Assembly: GCA_016721305.1 (NCBI GenBank)
Contig: JADKIH010000004.1
Location: 1 to 64,000 of the forward strand
Direction of reading: 5' to 3'
From: Bacteroidota bacterium
GTDB lineage: Bacteria; Bacteroidota; Bacteroidia; AKYH767-A; 2013-40CM-41-45
DNA: 64,000 nt
The translations under genes were made by a program, and so were the position numbers. Shown here in pieces: positions 1 through 12,055 of this stretch. The notes beneath the pieces are model-generated. The model ran no database searches. It was not told the DNA's origin and saw nothing but the letters and a program-made list of their open reading frames with translations. Position 1 is the first letter of the stretch. Each line of letters starts with the position of its first letter.

Positions 1-3000
1 TGCGGGTTGTGATTCAACGATTACGACAAACTTGACGGTTATTCCAAATACATCATCAACTCAGAACGTTTCAATCTGCGATGGTTCTAGCCACACATTG
101 GCTGACGGAGTTGTAGTTTCGACTGCCGGAACATATACATCTCACATTTCAAATGCGGCAGGTTGTGATTCAACGATTACGACTAACTTGACTGTTATTC
201 CAAATACAACTTCGACTCAGAGTGTTTCAATCTGCGACGGTTCTAGTCATACATTGGCTGACGGAGTGGTTGTTTCTTCTGCCGGAACTTATACTTCGCA
301 TATTGCGAATGCGGCGGGTTGTGATTCTACAATCACTACGAACTTGACTGTGATTCCAAATACAAGCTCAACTCAGAACGTTTCAATCTGTGCTGGTGCA
401 TCACATACACTTGCTGATGGCGTTGTAGTAACAACAGCGGGAACTTATACTTCGCATATTTCGAATGCGGCTGGTTGTGATTCTACAATCACTACGAACT
501 TGACAGTTATTCCAAATACTTCATCAACTCAGAATGTTTCAATCTGCGCCGGTTCTATCCATTGGCTGACGGAGTAGTAGTTTCAGCTGCCGGAACTTAT
601 ACTTCGCATATTGCCAATGCGGCAGGTTGTGATTCAACGATTACGACTAACTTAACTGTTATTCCAAATACAACTTCGACTCAGAGTGTTTCGATCTGCG
701 ACGGTGCTAGTCATACATTGGCTGACGGAGTGGTTGTTTCTTCTGCGGGAACATTTGTTTCGCATATTTCAAATGCTGCAGGTTGTGATTCAACGATTAC
801 GACGAACTTAACTGTTATTCCAAATACTTCATCAACTCAAAACGTTTCCATCTGTGCCGGTTCTAGCCACACATTGGCTGACGGTGTTGTTGTTACGTCT
901 GCAGGAACTTTTACTTCGCACATTGCAAATGCAGCAGGTTGTGATTCTACGATCACTACGAACTTAACCGTTATTCCAAATACGACTTCAACTCAGAACG
1001 TTTCAATCTGTGACGGTTCTAGCCACACATTGGCTGACGGTGTAGTAGTTTCGACTGCCGGAACATTTGTTTCGCATATTGCGAATGCTGCAGGTTGTGA
1101 TTCTACGATTACAACTAACTTGACAGTTATTCCAAATACAAGCTCAACTCAGAACGTTTCAATCTGCGCCGGTTCTAGCCATACATTAGCTGACGGAGTT
1201 GTCGTTTCAACTGCGGGAACATTTGTTTCTCATATTTCGAATGCTGCAGGTTGTGATTCAACGATCACTACGAACCTGACTGTTATTCCGAATACTACTT
1301 CAACTCAGAATGTCTTCACTTCAATCTGCGACGGTTCTAGCCATACCTGGCTGACGGAGTTGTTGTATCTACTGCGGGTACATTTGTTTCGCACATTCCG
1401 AATGCTGCCGGTTGTGATTCTACGATCACTACAAACTTGACAGTTATTCCGAATACTTCATCGACTCAGAACGTTTCAATCTGCGACGGTTCTAGCCACA
1501 CTTTGGCTGATGGTGTTGTAGTTTCAACTGCCGGAACATATACATCGCACATTTTGAATGTTGCAGGTTGTGATTCAACGATTACAACGAACTTGACAGT
1601 TATTCCAAATACTTCATCAAATCAGAACGTTTCGATCTGCGACGGTTCTAGCCATACCCTGGCTGACGGAGTTGTTGTATCGACTGCCGGAACTTATACT
1701 TCGCATATTGCAAATGCAGCGGGTTGTGATTCTACTATCACTACGAACTTGACAGTTATTCCAAATACGACTTCAACTCAAAACGTTTCGATCTGCGACG
1801 GTTCTAGCCATACATTGGCTGACGGAGTGGTTGTTTCTTCTGCGGGAACGTATACTTCACACATTGCGAATGCAGCAGGTTGTGATTCTACGATTACAAC
1901 TAATTTAACTGTTATTCCGAATACTTCATCAACTCAAAACGTTTCGATCTGCGACGGTTCTAGCCATACTCTGGCTGATGGCGTTGTCGTTTCAACTGCG
2001 GGAACATTTGTTTCTCATATTTCGAATGCTGCAGGTTGTGATTCAACGATCACTACGAACCTGACTGTTATTCCGAATACTTCATCAACTCAGAACGTAT
2101 CGATCTGTGCAGGTTCATCACACACTTTGGCTGATGGCGTCGTTGTAACGACTGCGGGAACATTGTACTTCGTATATTGCGAATGCTGCAGGTTGTGATT
2201 CAACGATTACGACGAACTTAACGGTTATTCCAAATACAGCTTCAACTCAGAACGTTTCAATCTGCGATGGTTCTAGCCACACTTTGGCTGATGGAGTTGT
2301 AGTATCGACTGCCGGAACATTTACTTCACACATTTCAAATGGTGCTGGTTGTGATTCAACGATTACAACGAACTTGACGCTTATCCCGAATACTTCATCG
2401 ACTCAGAACGTTTCGATCTGCGACGGTTCTAGCCATACCCTGGCTGACGGAGTTGTTGTATCGACTGCCGGAACATATACATCGCACATTTTGAATCTTG
2501 CAGGTTGTGATTCTACGATCACGACTAACTTAACCGTTATTCCGAATACTTCATCAACTCAGAACGTTTCGATTTGCGACGGTTCTAGCCACACTTTGGC
2601 TGATGGAGTAGTAGTTTCGACTGCGGGTACATTTACTTCACACATTGCTAATGCTGCGGGTTGCGATTCTACGATTACTACGAACTTAACGGTTATTCCG
2701 AATACATCTTCTACTCAGAACGTTTCGATTTGCGACGGCTCAAGTCACACATTGGCAGATGGAGTTGTTGTATCGACTGCCGGTACTTTTGTATCGCATA
2801 TTTCAAATGCTGCGGGTTGTGATTCAACGATTACGACGAACTTGACGCTTATCCCGAATACTTCATCTACTCAGAACGTTTCGATCTGCGACGGTTCTAG
2901 CCATACCCTGGCTGACGGTGTTGTTGTATCGACTGCGGGTACATTTGTTTCGCACATTCCGAATGCTGCCGGTTGTGATTCTACGATCACTACGAACTTG

Positions 3001-6000
3001 ACAGTTATTCCGAATACTTCATCGACTCAGAACGTTTCAATCTGTGATGGTTCTAGCCACACATTGGCTGACGGTGTGGTTGTTTCTTCTGCGGGAACTT
3101 ATACATCGCACATTTCGAATGCTGCGGGTTGTGATTCAACGATTACGACTAACCTTTCATTGATTCCGAATACTTCATCAACTCAGAACGTTTCAATCTG
3201 TGATGGTTCTAGCCACACTCTGGCTGACGGTGTAGTAGTTTCGACTGCGGGTACATACACTTCACATTGCTAATGCTGCAGGTTGTGATTCTACGATCAC
3301 TACGAATTTGACGCTTATCCCGAATACTTCATCGACTCAGAACGTTTCGATTTGCGACGGCTCAAGTCACACATTGGCGGATGGAGTTGTTGTATCGACT
3401 GCCGGTACATTTGTTTCACATATTTCGAATGCTGCGGGTTGTGATTCAACGATTACTACTAACCTTTCATTGATTCCGAATACTTCATCAACTCAGAACG
3501 TTTCAATCTGTGCAGGTTCTAGCCATACCCTGGCTGACGGTGTTGTTGTTTCAACTGTCGGAACATTTGTTTCGCACATTGCGAATGCTGCAGGTTGTGA
3601 TTCTACGATTACTACGAATTTGACGCTTATCCCGAATACTTCATCAACTCAGAACGTTTCAATCTGTGATGGGTCTAGCCATACTCTGGCTGACGGTGTA
3701 GTAGTTTCGACGGCGGGAACATTTGTTTCTCATATTCCAAATGCAGCAGGTTGCGATTCTACTATTACTACGAACTTGACGGTTATTCTTAATACTTCTT
3801 CAACTCAGAATATATCGATCTGCGCAGGTTCATCGCACACATTGGCTGACGGAGTTGTTGTTTCAACTGCCGGTACATTTATTTCACACATCGCGAATGC
3901 TGCGGGTTGTGATTCAACGATTACTACGAACCTGACTGTTATTCCAAATACAAGCTCAACTCAGAACGTTTCAATCTGTGATGGTTCAAGTCACACATTG
4001 GCTGATGGAGTAGTAGTTTCAACTGCAGGAACATTTGTTTCGCACATTTCAAATGCAGCGGGTTGTGATTCAACTATTACTACGAACTTGACTGTCATTC
4101 CGAATACAAGCTCAACTCAGAACGTTTCAATCTGCGACGGTTCTAGCCATACATTGGCTGATGGAGTGGTTGTTTCGGCTGCGGGAACTTATACTTCGCA
4201 CATTGCGAATGCGGCAGGTTGTGATTCAACTATTACAACGAACTTAACTGTCATTCCGAATACAACTTCAACTCAGAACGTTTCAATCTGCGACGGTTCT
4301 AGCCATACATTGGCTGATGGAGTGGTTGTTTCTTCTGCGGGAACTTATACTTCGCACATTGCGAATGTGGCAGGTTGTGATTCTACAATTACACGAACTT
4401 AACGGTCATTCCGAATACATCTTCTACTAGAACGTTTCGATTTGCGACGGCTCAAGCCACACATTGGCGGATGGAGTGGTTGTATCAACGGGGAACTTAT
4501 ACTTCACATTTCGAATGCAGCAGGTTGTGATTCTACAATCACTACGAACTTAACCGTTATTCCAAATACAAGCTCAACTCAAAACGTATCCATCTGTGCA
4601 GGTTCAACGCACACATTGGCTGATGGTGTTGTTGTTTCAACTGCCGGTACATTTACATCACACATCGCGAATGCTGCGGGTTGTGATTCAACGATTACGA
4701 CGAACTTGACGCTTATTCCAAATACAAGCTCAACTCAAAACGTATCCATCTGTGCAGGTTCATCGCACACTTTGGCTGACGGTGTTGTAGTTTCTCTGCG
4801 GGGACATTTACATCACACATCGCGAACGCTGCAGGTTGTGATTCAACGATTACTACGAACCTGACTGTTATTCCAAATACTACTTCAACTCAGAACGTAT
4901 CAATCTGTGCAGGTTCTAGCCACACTTTGGCTGACGGAGTTGTTGTTTCAACAGCAGGTACATTTACTTCACACATTTCGAATGCTTCAGGTTGTGACTC
5001 TACGATCACTACGAACTTGACGGTTATTCCGAATACAAGCTCAACTCAGAACGTATCCATCTGTGCAGGTTCATCGCACGCATTGGCTGATGGAGTAGTA
5101 GTTTCGACTGCCGGAACATTTGTTTCTCATATTCCAAATGCTGCAGGTTGCGATTCTACGGTTACTACGAACTTGACTGTGATTCCGAATACTTCATCAA
5201 CTCAGAACGTTTCAATCTGTGCAGGTTCTAGCCATACATTGGCTGACGGAGTTGTTGTATCAACTGCCGGAACATTTGTTTCTCATATTTCTAATGCTGC
5301 GGGTTGTGATTCAACGATTACTACAAATCTGACGGTTCTTCCGAATACGTCTTCTACTCAAAACATTTCAATCTGTGCAGGTTCAACGCACACATTGGCT
5401 GACGGAGTTGTAGTTTCAAATGCCGGAACTTATACATCACACATTTCGAATACTGCCGGTTGCGACTCAACAATTACAACGAACGTAACAGTTATCCCTA
5501 ATACATCTTCATCGCAAGTAATTGCAATTTGCACTGGATCTAGTCATACTCTTCCTGATGGAGTTGTAGTGACTGCTGCAGGAGCTTATACTTCTCATAT
5601 TTCTAATGCTGCAGGTTGTGACTCTACTATTTCAACACAGATTACGATTATCCCTGCTGTAACATCCAGCGTGAATGAAACGATCTGCCAAGGTTCGACT
5701 TTCACACTTCCTGATGGCAATGTGGTTTCTTCGCCGGGCGCATACACCGTGCACTTGACTTGTGTAAACGGTTGTGATTCTGCAGTGACAACATTCCTGA
5801 ATGTTATGCCGGCTACGTCGTCATCTGCTTCTGCTACCATTTGCCAGGGTGATTCTTATACCTTACCTGATGGTGATGTAGTTGGTGCTTCGGGTACTTT
5901 TGTATCTCATGTATTGAATATGTATGGTTGCGATTCTACAATCACCACAACTATCACTGTTACTCCAACATCGTCTTCTTCAGAAGTAATTACAATTTGT

Positions 6001-6450
6001 CAAGGCTCTTCTTACACGTTACCTAGTGGTGCAATCGTAAGTGCAGCCGGTAGTTATACCAGTACGCTGCCTGCAGAGAACGGATGTGATTCAATTATTA
6101 CGACAAGCTTGATTGTAACACCAAATTCATACTCAACAATTACTGCTTCAATTTGCAGCGGATCCGATTACACTCTCGCCGATGGCGTAGTGGTGAACAC
6201 TTCCGGTACATATACCAGTATACTTGCGAATGCAAATGGTTGCGACAGTATTATCACAACTGCTTTAACAGTTTTGGCGCCTTCTGCGCGAACTGACTCA
6301 GTTACAATCTGTGCAGGTGCTCAGGTTACATTACCTGACAACTCTACTGTTAATCCAGTAGTTACTACTTCGTATATGATTGTACTTCCTAATGCCGGTT
6401 CAAATGGCTGTGATAGTATAATTACAACTGTTGTAACAGTAAACTCTGTT
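1..6450 (+). repeat. 156-bp in-frame tandem repeat array (about 41 units)
   Basis: The motif attccaaatac recurs at 41, 197 and 353, giving an exact 156-bp period. Units to about 5490 are nearly identical apart from scattered synonymous changes and a few alternating protein variants (SICDG/SICAG, TYTSHI/TFVSHI, TVIPN/TLIPN). From about 5500 to 6450 there are roughly six diverged copies. The mosaic spread of variants suggests unit duplication and gene conversion. The number of units may be collapsed or expanded by assembly. Confidence 0.95.
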
Positions 6451-8643
6451 CCAACTTTACTTGCTTCACCTACGCAAATACAGTGTTTCGGAGGAAAGGA
6501 AGTGTGTCACTTTCAACTTCAGGCGGTACGGCTCCTTATAGCTACAATTCGCAAGCTGTAACTAATTTGCTCGCCGGTACTTATACGTACACGGTAACAG
6601 ATGCAAATGGTTGTTCAGCTACTACAGTTGCCGTTATCGATCCTCAACCGGATGTTTTAACTCTCAGCGCTACACCAAATCAAATTCAATGTTATGGCGG
6701 ACGTGGCAGCGTTACATTAAACGGTGTTGGTGGTACGGCCCCTTACTACTATAGCGGTTCAGCATCAACAAATCTCGTTGCTGGTACTTATAGTTATACT
6801 GTAACGGATTCTCATTCATGTACTGCGACTGCTTCTGCCGTTATTACTCCGCAGCCGACTCGTATGCTTGCAACTGTTGCTACAACAACTTCTGCATGTA
6901 CAACGAATACCGGAACTGCTACAGTAAATACAACAGGTGGTACTACCTTTTACATACTTGTGGAATTCTAATCCTCCTCAAATTACTAAGACGGCAACAG
7001 CTTTGCCGGCTGGGGTGTTCAACGTTGTCGTTACCGATAGCCGAGGATGTTCTTTGTCTATGAATGCTACGGTTCTTAATCCAACAACGGTTCATGCAAC
7101 AATTACGGGATCAAGCGGATTATGTCCGGGTGGTGCTACGAATCTTTGCGCAAGTTCAGGAATGTCGGCTTACTCATGGAGTAATGGAGCTACTACGCAG
7201 TGTATTTCTGCGACAGCCGTTGGTGCATATACAGTGACGGTGACAAATTCTGTCGGTTGTACAGGAACGGCTACGGTTAATGTTACTCAAGCTACTCTGC
7301 CTAATTGTTTCATTACCGGCAATGATTATATCTGTCCGGCAAGCTCTACTGTTCTTACAGCTCCGGCAGGATATACTTACGTTTGGAGTACAGGTTCAAC
7401 TAGACAGTTTATTTCGGTTCGCACAGGTAATACATATACTGTTACCGTTAAAAATTCATCCGGCTGTACCAGCTCATGTAGTAAGGTAGTTACTTCGCCA
7501 ATGATCTATAAGGCTACGGCTACGAACGCTAAGTGCTCTAATGGCTACAAAGGAAAGGTTACCTTAGCGGTTTCAGGCGGAGTGCCACCGTATACATTCC
7601 TTTGGAGTAATGGTGCTACAACACAGAATATCTCCGGCCTGGCTGCAGGAACTTATTCAGTTGGTATCACGGATTCAAAAGGTTGTTTTGCTCAAACATC
7701 GGCCCGCGTATTGGTTACAAAAGCCGCTGCCGATTATACAAAGATTATCGGAACGTTTAATGCAAATGATATCGATACCGGACGTACAATTTGGTTCAGT
7801 GCATCGGTGAAAGTAAATTATGCCGGTCAATACCCATTGACGCTTCAATTTACAGATCAGAATATCGCCAGCTCTAAATTCAATATTAATCCTGCTAAGG
7901 CAACACTTATTATCGATAATAGTGTTACTGTGGCGACAACTGTGTTCACAGGAACAGAGTGGATTACTACTGCTCCTCCGAATGTTACGGGTAATTACTT
8001 TATCTCAGGTGCGATTTTCGCTCCTCGAAGCAAGATTCTGAAGAATCTGACAAATATTGCCTGGAAAGGAATTTGGTCAGCATCTTCTCCGGTTACTTCG
8101 GTTGAATGGAAGTGGGCCGCAGCTCCATATACTCAATTCTCTCCTCTTGCCGGTTTGAATATTAAACCGGTCGATGATAATACTTCTTCGGCGATCAATA
8201 ACTTTGATCCTGCGGGCACACCTGAAAATTACAAGCCATATGTAATTGCCGGGGCCCGCAGTACCGGGGGGACAGACTATGTTGGGGTTTATACATCCAT
8301 CGCAACAACAACTCCTTGTGCTGATGCAAGCTTCGGTATTGCCAGAACAATCGACCCTGATAGCGATGAGCCTGTAACGGCGATTTACAATCGTGTGTTC
8401 CCGAATCCATTCTCTGAATCAACAACTATCGAATTCGAAGCGACGACCTATTCGGATCGAAGCACAGTGGAAGTGTATTCTCTTTCCGGTGCTAAAATCG
8501 CTACCTTATTCGAAGGTGAAACTCTGGAGAATGTTCGATACAGTATCGACTTCAATGCCGACAAATTACCTGATGGTATTTACGTGTACCGAATTATCTG
8601 CGGTAACGAGGTTGTCACAGGTCGAATTATGTTGGCACGATAA
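1..8643 (+). CDS. Giant T9SS-exported repeat adhesin, 3' part, frameshifted
   Basis: Very large cell-surface protein, open at the left edge. Segments lie in shifting frames: 2-577, 562-1440, 1437-2198, 2284-3273, 3308-4402, 4442-4864, 4927-6485, 6483-6960 and 6937-8643. Domain order: about 41 copies of a 52-residue module with two cysteines (SIC[DA]G and AGCDST), then SprB-like repeats with the pattern GGTAPY...GTYTYTVTD around 6500-7700, an Ig-like stretch, and a C-terminal T9SS type A sorting domain with FPNPFSES near 8395-8420, ending at TAA 8641. Indels relative to neighbouring repeats are seen near 550 (-4), 1350 (-1), 2170 (+1), 3265 (-2), 4390-4515 (four small deletions, net -6), 4797 (-1), 6495 (-1, A run) and 6945. 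Removing them restores one frame, so this is one gene. The family is known for adhesion or gliding; the role here is inferred. Confidence 0.85.
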
Positions 8644-8674
8644 AATCATTTGGCTTTGGCCGGTTTGGTTCCTC

Positions 8675-8713
8675 AAAAGAAACCCTGTACATGGCTGTAC
8701 GGGGTTTCTTTTT
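8675..8713 (+). terminator. Rho-independent terminator after the adhesin
   Basis: A stem gaaaccctgtac (8679-8690) pairs with gtacggggtttc (8697-8708) across a 6-nt loop, with one G-T wobble, followed by a T run. It lies 35 bases after the adhesin stop codon. Confidence 0.85.
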
Positions 8714-8825
8714 GTATTTGACCGCATAAAAATTAGATTTTGCCGAAAAAGGATCTATTAGTTATTAACTATCAGTTTATCGGGGCTTCTTAATAGTTAT
8801 AATTGCGCTACCCATTACTGCGCCA

Positions 8826-9248
8826 ATGAAATTGTTAAAAAATTCTCTCTCTGCGGGATTTCATCTTTCTGCCTGGCTATTGTTTTTGCCAATCCTGCTA
8901 TATCTGATCTTCGAACGTCGATTACAAGGCTATCTGATCAACGATGATTTGTTTAATACTTTCTCCTTGATTTTGGTACTGGTCGTTGTGGGTGTCCTCA
9001 ATGCCCGCTTTTTTATCCCTCGTTTGCTTTATCACAAAAGAAGAAATCTCTACATCCTTTCTATTGTGGCGTTAGTGCTTTTTGGTACGTTATTCGATCT
9101 CACTTTTTCTACAATCTCAGATCGTGTAATCGAATATCTCGAAAAAGCTGCTCTCACTACTTTGTCGGCTATAGTTGCATCTGTTGTTATCAGCACAAGT
9201 GTCAGGATTATTCTCGACGAATACAGGAAATCGACTTACATGGATTAA
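8826..9248 (+). CDS. Small polytopic membrane protein
   Basis: A 140-residue protein with about four hydrophobic segments (roughly residues 13-30, 45-65, 75-95 and 105-125) and short basic loops. It ends in a basic/acidic cytoplasmic tail (DEYRKSTYMD). The arrangement resembles the N-terminal membrane module of LytS-type (PF06580) histidine kinases of Bacteroidetes, but no kinase domain follows, so it could be a degenerate remnant or a stand-alone protein. It is flanked on both sides by strong terminators and is therefore monocistronic. I do not recognise a specific family; function unknown. Confidence 0.7.
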   Translation: MKLLKNSLSAGFHLSAWLLFLPILLYLIFERRLQGYLINDDLFNTFSLILVLVVVGVLNARFFIPRLLYHKRRNLYILSIVALVLFGTLFDLTFSTISDRVIEYLEKAALTTLSAIVASVVISTSVRIILDEYRKSTYMD

Positions 9249-9271
9249 GACCTGCTTAATCGATCATATAC

Positions 9272-9303
9272 AAAAAAAGCAATCAAAATTTGATTGCTTT
9301 TTT
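9272..9303. terminator. Bidirectional terminator between convergent genes
   Basis: The inverted repeat aaaaaagcaatca / tgattgctttttt with a short AT loop has an A run on one side and a T run on the other. It can therefore terminate both the 8826-9248 gene and preA, which converge here. Confidence 0.9.
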
Positions 9304-9311
9304 ATTGTCGT

Positions 9312-10665
9312 TTAGTTTGACTTGTAATGCAATGGCTTTTTCTTCGTCAATGCCTCCGAAGGCTCAGGAACCCAGTGATGCAGACCTCCTGCGAGCGGAT
9401 CATTAAACGTAACAGGAATGTTGCCGGCCAGCGTACGATCTTTCCATGTCAATACTTCCTTGCCATCGTCACGTCGTTGCATGTTGATGCATTCTTCTAC
9501 CGGACAAACCAATGAGCAGAGATTACAACCAACGCAATTTTCTTCGATAATTGTTGGCTTGCGATTCAGCGGATCTTCAGATAAAGCGATCGCCTGGTGA
9601 GCGCCGTCTTCGCACGCGGTGTAGCAAAGTTGACAACCGATGCACTTATCTTCATTGATGTTCGCAACAACTTTGTATTTCAAATTGAGATCTTCCCAGT
9701 GTTTCACATTTGGAAGAGCTTTTCCCACGGAAGTCATCAAGCGTTGCAAAGCCTTTTTCATCCATGTATCGCTCCAAGCCTGCAATCATTTCGCGAATGA
9801 TTCCAAATCCGTAGTGCATAACGGCTGTGCAAACTTGCACTGATGTAGCGCCGAGTAGAATAAACTCAACGGCATCACGCCAGTTTTCGACACCGCCAAT
9901 TCCGGAAATAGGAATTGTTACGCCGGGATGCTGTGCACAGTTCTTCAGCATATTCATCGCGATCGGTTTTACTGCCGGACCGCAATAACCGCCGTTTGTA
10001 CTCTTGCCGTCGACAACAGGGTAGGTGACGAAATTATCGATGTCGACTCCAACTAGCGACTGAATTGTATTGATTAATGAAATAGCATCGCCACCGCCTT
10101 CAACGGCTGCTAAGGCCGGACGAGTGATATCAGTAATATTTGGAGTTAGCTTTACAATCACCGGCGTTTTGGCAACTTCTTTTACCCAGCCGACAATCGT
10201 TTTCAAAACTTTTGGTTCTTGCCCAACGGCTGAGCCCATTCCGCGTTCGCACATACCATGTGGACAGCCGAAATTTAATTCCAATCCATCTGCTCCTGCG
10301 TTTTCCGCGTCGCGAACTATTTGATGCCATTGTTCTTTTGTCTCTACCATGAGAGATGCAATGACGGCATGATCAGGGAAGCGTTTTTTTACCTCTTCAA
10401 TTTCTTTCAGATTTATGGAAAGCGGACGATCGGTGATCAGTTCAATATTGTTGAAGCCCATCATTCGCGTATCGCGATAATTCAATGCGCCATAACGACT
10501 CGAAACATTCACAACCGGAACGCCAAGTGTCTTCCAAACCGCGCCGCCCCAACCGGCATCAAAGGCTTTCATGATCTGATAGCCGCTGTTTGTCGGCGGC
10601 GCCGATGCAAGCCAAAAAGGATTTGGTGATTTTATACCTGCAAGATTGGTTCTTAAATTTGCCAT
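9312..10665 (-). CDS. preA: Dihydropyrimidine dehydrogenase subunit PreA (one frameshift)
   Basis: Catalytic FMN/iron-sulfur subunit of NAD-dependent dihydropyrimidine dehydrogenase, which reduces uracil and thymine to their dihydro forms. The N-terminal part (10665 to about 9724) is a dihydroorotate-dehydrogenase-like barrel: LKTN-type start, FGCPHG active-site loop, KLTPNITD, and PISGIGG phosphate site. The C-terminal part (to 9312) holds two ferredoxin-type clusters, CIGCQLCYTAC and CVGCNLCSLVC. The two parts are in different frames. One extra A in the minus-strand run gggaaaagc (plus 9720-9723) explains this; without it the protein reads DFRGKALPNVKHW, as expected. Intact length would be about 450 aa. 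It sits 33 bases downstream of preT, its partner. The frameshift is probably a sequencing error. Confidence 0.9.
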
Positions 10666-10698
10666 GTTTTAATTTCTTTTAAAGTGAAAAATGAGTGA

Positions 10699-12024
10699 TT
10701 AGCCGAGCAGATATTTTTTAATTCCTCGTGCTGCTTTTCGTCCTTCTGCTGCTGCGTTCACAACTTCTTGTCCGCCACTCACTGCATCTCCCGCAGCAAA
10801 GTACTTCGGATTTTTTGTCTGATAGTTTTCCTCTGAAACTTCAATTCGTCCTTTCGAATCAAGTGAAACTCCTTTCATAAGAGAAAGAATACCTGTTTGC
10901 TTTGATTGTCCGGTAGCTTTGATTACCCAATCACATTCCTCGATGAATTCACTGCCGGGGACGTTTACGAGCTTACCGTTTTTATTTTCGGTGCGAATAA
11001 ATTTGACGCCTGTTACTTTTCCATTACCTGTTATTTCGAGCGGTGCAACATTGAAGAGTCCTTTTACGCCAACGCCTTTTGCAAGATCGTATTCGAAATC
11101 GTAAGCCGGCATTTCTTCTTTATTGCGACGATAGGCGAGTATGACTTTCTCGGCACCCATACGAGCACTCTCGGAAGCCGCGTCCATAGCGGTATTTCCG
11201 CCACCCAGAACGATAACTCGTTTTGCAACGGAAACTTTATGATGATTCATGCGAAGCTTTTCCACAAACTCAACAGCGCCCATCACATTTTCTTTTTCTT
11301 CGCCGGGAATATTCAATGCGGAAGTGCTTCCCAAACCAAAGCCGATCAAAATTGCAGCATACGATTTTTCTAATTGATCAATTTCTGCTTGCGAACGAAT
11401 TGCTTTTCCGTATTGAACTTTGAAACGAAATTGCTTTTCGAGATAATCCATTTCATTCAAAGCTTCTTCGTTGGTAATCTTATAAGGCGCTACACCATGA
11501 ACCGTAAGACCGGATGGTTTTGCTTTCGCTTCAAAAATATCGACATCGAAACCAAGCATTCGGAGTTCACATGCGCAAGAGATACCGGCCGGACCGGCAC
11601 CGATGATTGCTACTTTCTTCCCATTCGATGCAGGAAGTTTGTAAAGCTGCTTGTTGGAACGAATAGCTTGCCCCGTTGCATATGATTGCAGTCGGCCAAT
11701 CTCAATTGCCTTTACATCGGAATGGTTGTAGACACATGCGCCTTCACATAACACTTCGGTTGGACAAACTTTTCCGCATGCATAGCCGAAGTAATTGGAA
11801 TCGTAAATTGTTTTTGCCGCACCAATCGGATTCTTCGAGTTGATCTGACGAATGAATAAAGGAATGTCGATGTTTGTCGGACAAGCATTCACGCATGGTG
11901 CATCATAACAGAACAGACAACGCGAACTTTCGTAATAAGCTTCGGTATCTTTCATCAGCGGTTTTATCTGACTAAAGTTGCTGTCAAAGTCAGCCTCGCT
12001 GGAAGGAGGAAGGAATTCGCTCAT
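10699..12024 (-). CDS. preT: Dihydropyrimidine dehydrogenase subunit PreT (NAD-binding flavoprotein)
   Basis: Electron-input subunit, 441 aa, of the GltD-like family. It passes electrons from NAD(P)H through FAD and iron-sulfur clusters to PreA. The N-terminal region has cysteine motifs CLFCYDAPCVNACPT (about residues 36-50) and CGKVCPTEVLCEGAC (about 83-97). An FAD Rossmann motif VAIIGAGPAGIS lies near residue 137 and a second, NAD(P)-binding motif VIVLGGGNTAMDA near 267. FAAGDAVSGG near the C-terminus is the second FAD-contact motif. Gene order preT-preA with 33 bases between them matches other bacterial pairs. The neighbours beta-ureidopropionase and dihydropyrimidinase supply the next two steps of the reductive pathway. 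Confidence 0.92.
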   Translation of the reverse strand: MSEFLPPSSEADFDSNFSQIKPLMKDTEAYYESSRCLFCYDAPCVNACPTNIDIPLFIRQINSKNPIGAAKTIYDSNYFGYACGKVCPTEVLCEGACVYNHSDVKAIEIGRLQSYATGQAIRSNKQLYKLPASNGKKVAIIGAGPAGISCACELRMLGFDVDIFEAKAKPSGLTVHGVAPYKITNEEALNEMDYLEKQFRFKVQYGKAIRSQAEIDQLEKSYAAILIGFGLGSTSALNIPGEEKENVMGAVEFVEKLRMNHHKVSVAKRVIVLGGGNTAMDAASESARMGAEKVILAYRRNKEEMPAYDFEYDLAKGVGVKGLFNVAPLEITGNGKVTGVKFIRTENKNGKLVNVPGSEFIEECDWVIKATGQSKQTGILSLMKGVSLDSKGRIEVSEENYQTKNPKYFAAGDAVSGGQEVVNAAAEGRKAARGIKKYLLG

Positions 12025-12055
12025 TCAGTAAATATTTTAAGTGAAAAAAATCTGA

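Noticed and set aside
5595..5840. Minus-strand gene inside the adhesin
   Set aside because: Shadow frame opposite the repeat-coding strand, with no start context or family.
8393..8761. Overlapping gene at the adhesin 3' end
   Set aside because: It runs antiphase to the sorting domain and through the terminator; no recognisable product.
9715..9740. Programmed frameshift in preA
   Set aside because: A-run is short, there is no following pseudoknot or upstream Shine-Dalgarno-like stimulator, and PreA is not known to need recoding; a simple extra A explains it.
10200..10330. Loss of the catalytic cysteine of mammalian dihydropyrimidine dehydrogenase in PreA (SAVGQ instead of ACGQ)
   Set aside because: As I recall, E. 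coli PreA also has valine at this position, so this is normal for the bacterial enzymes.
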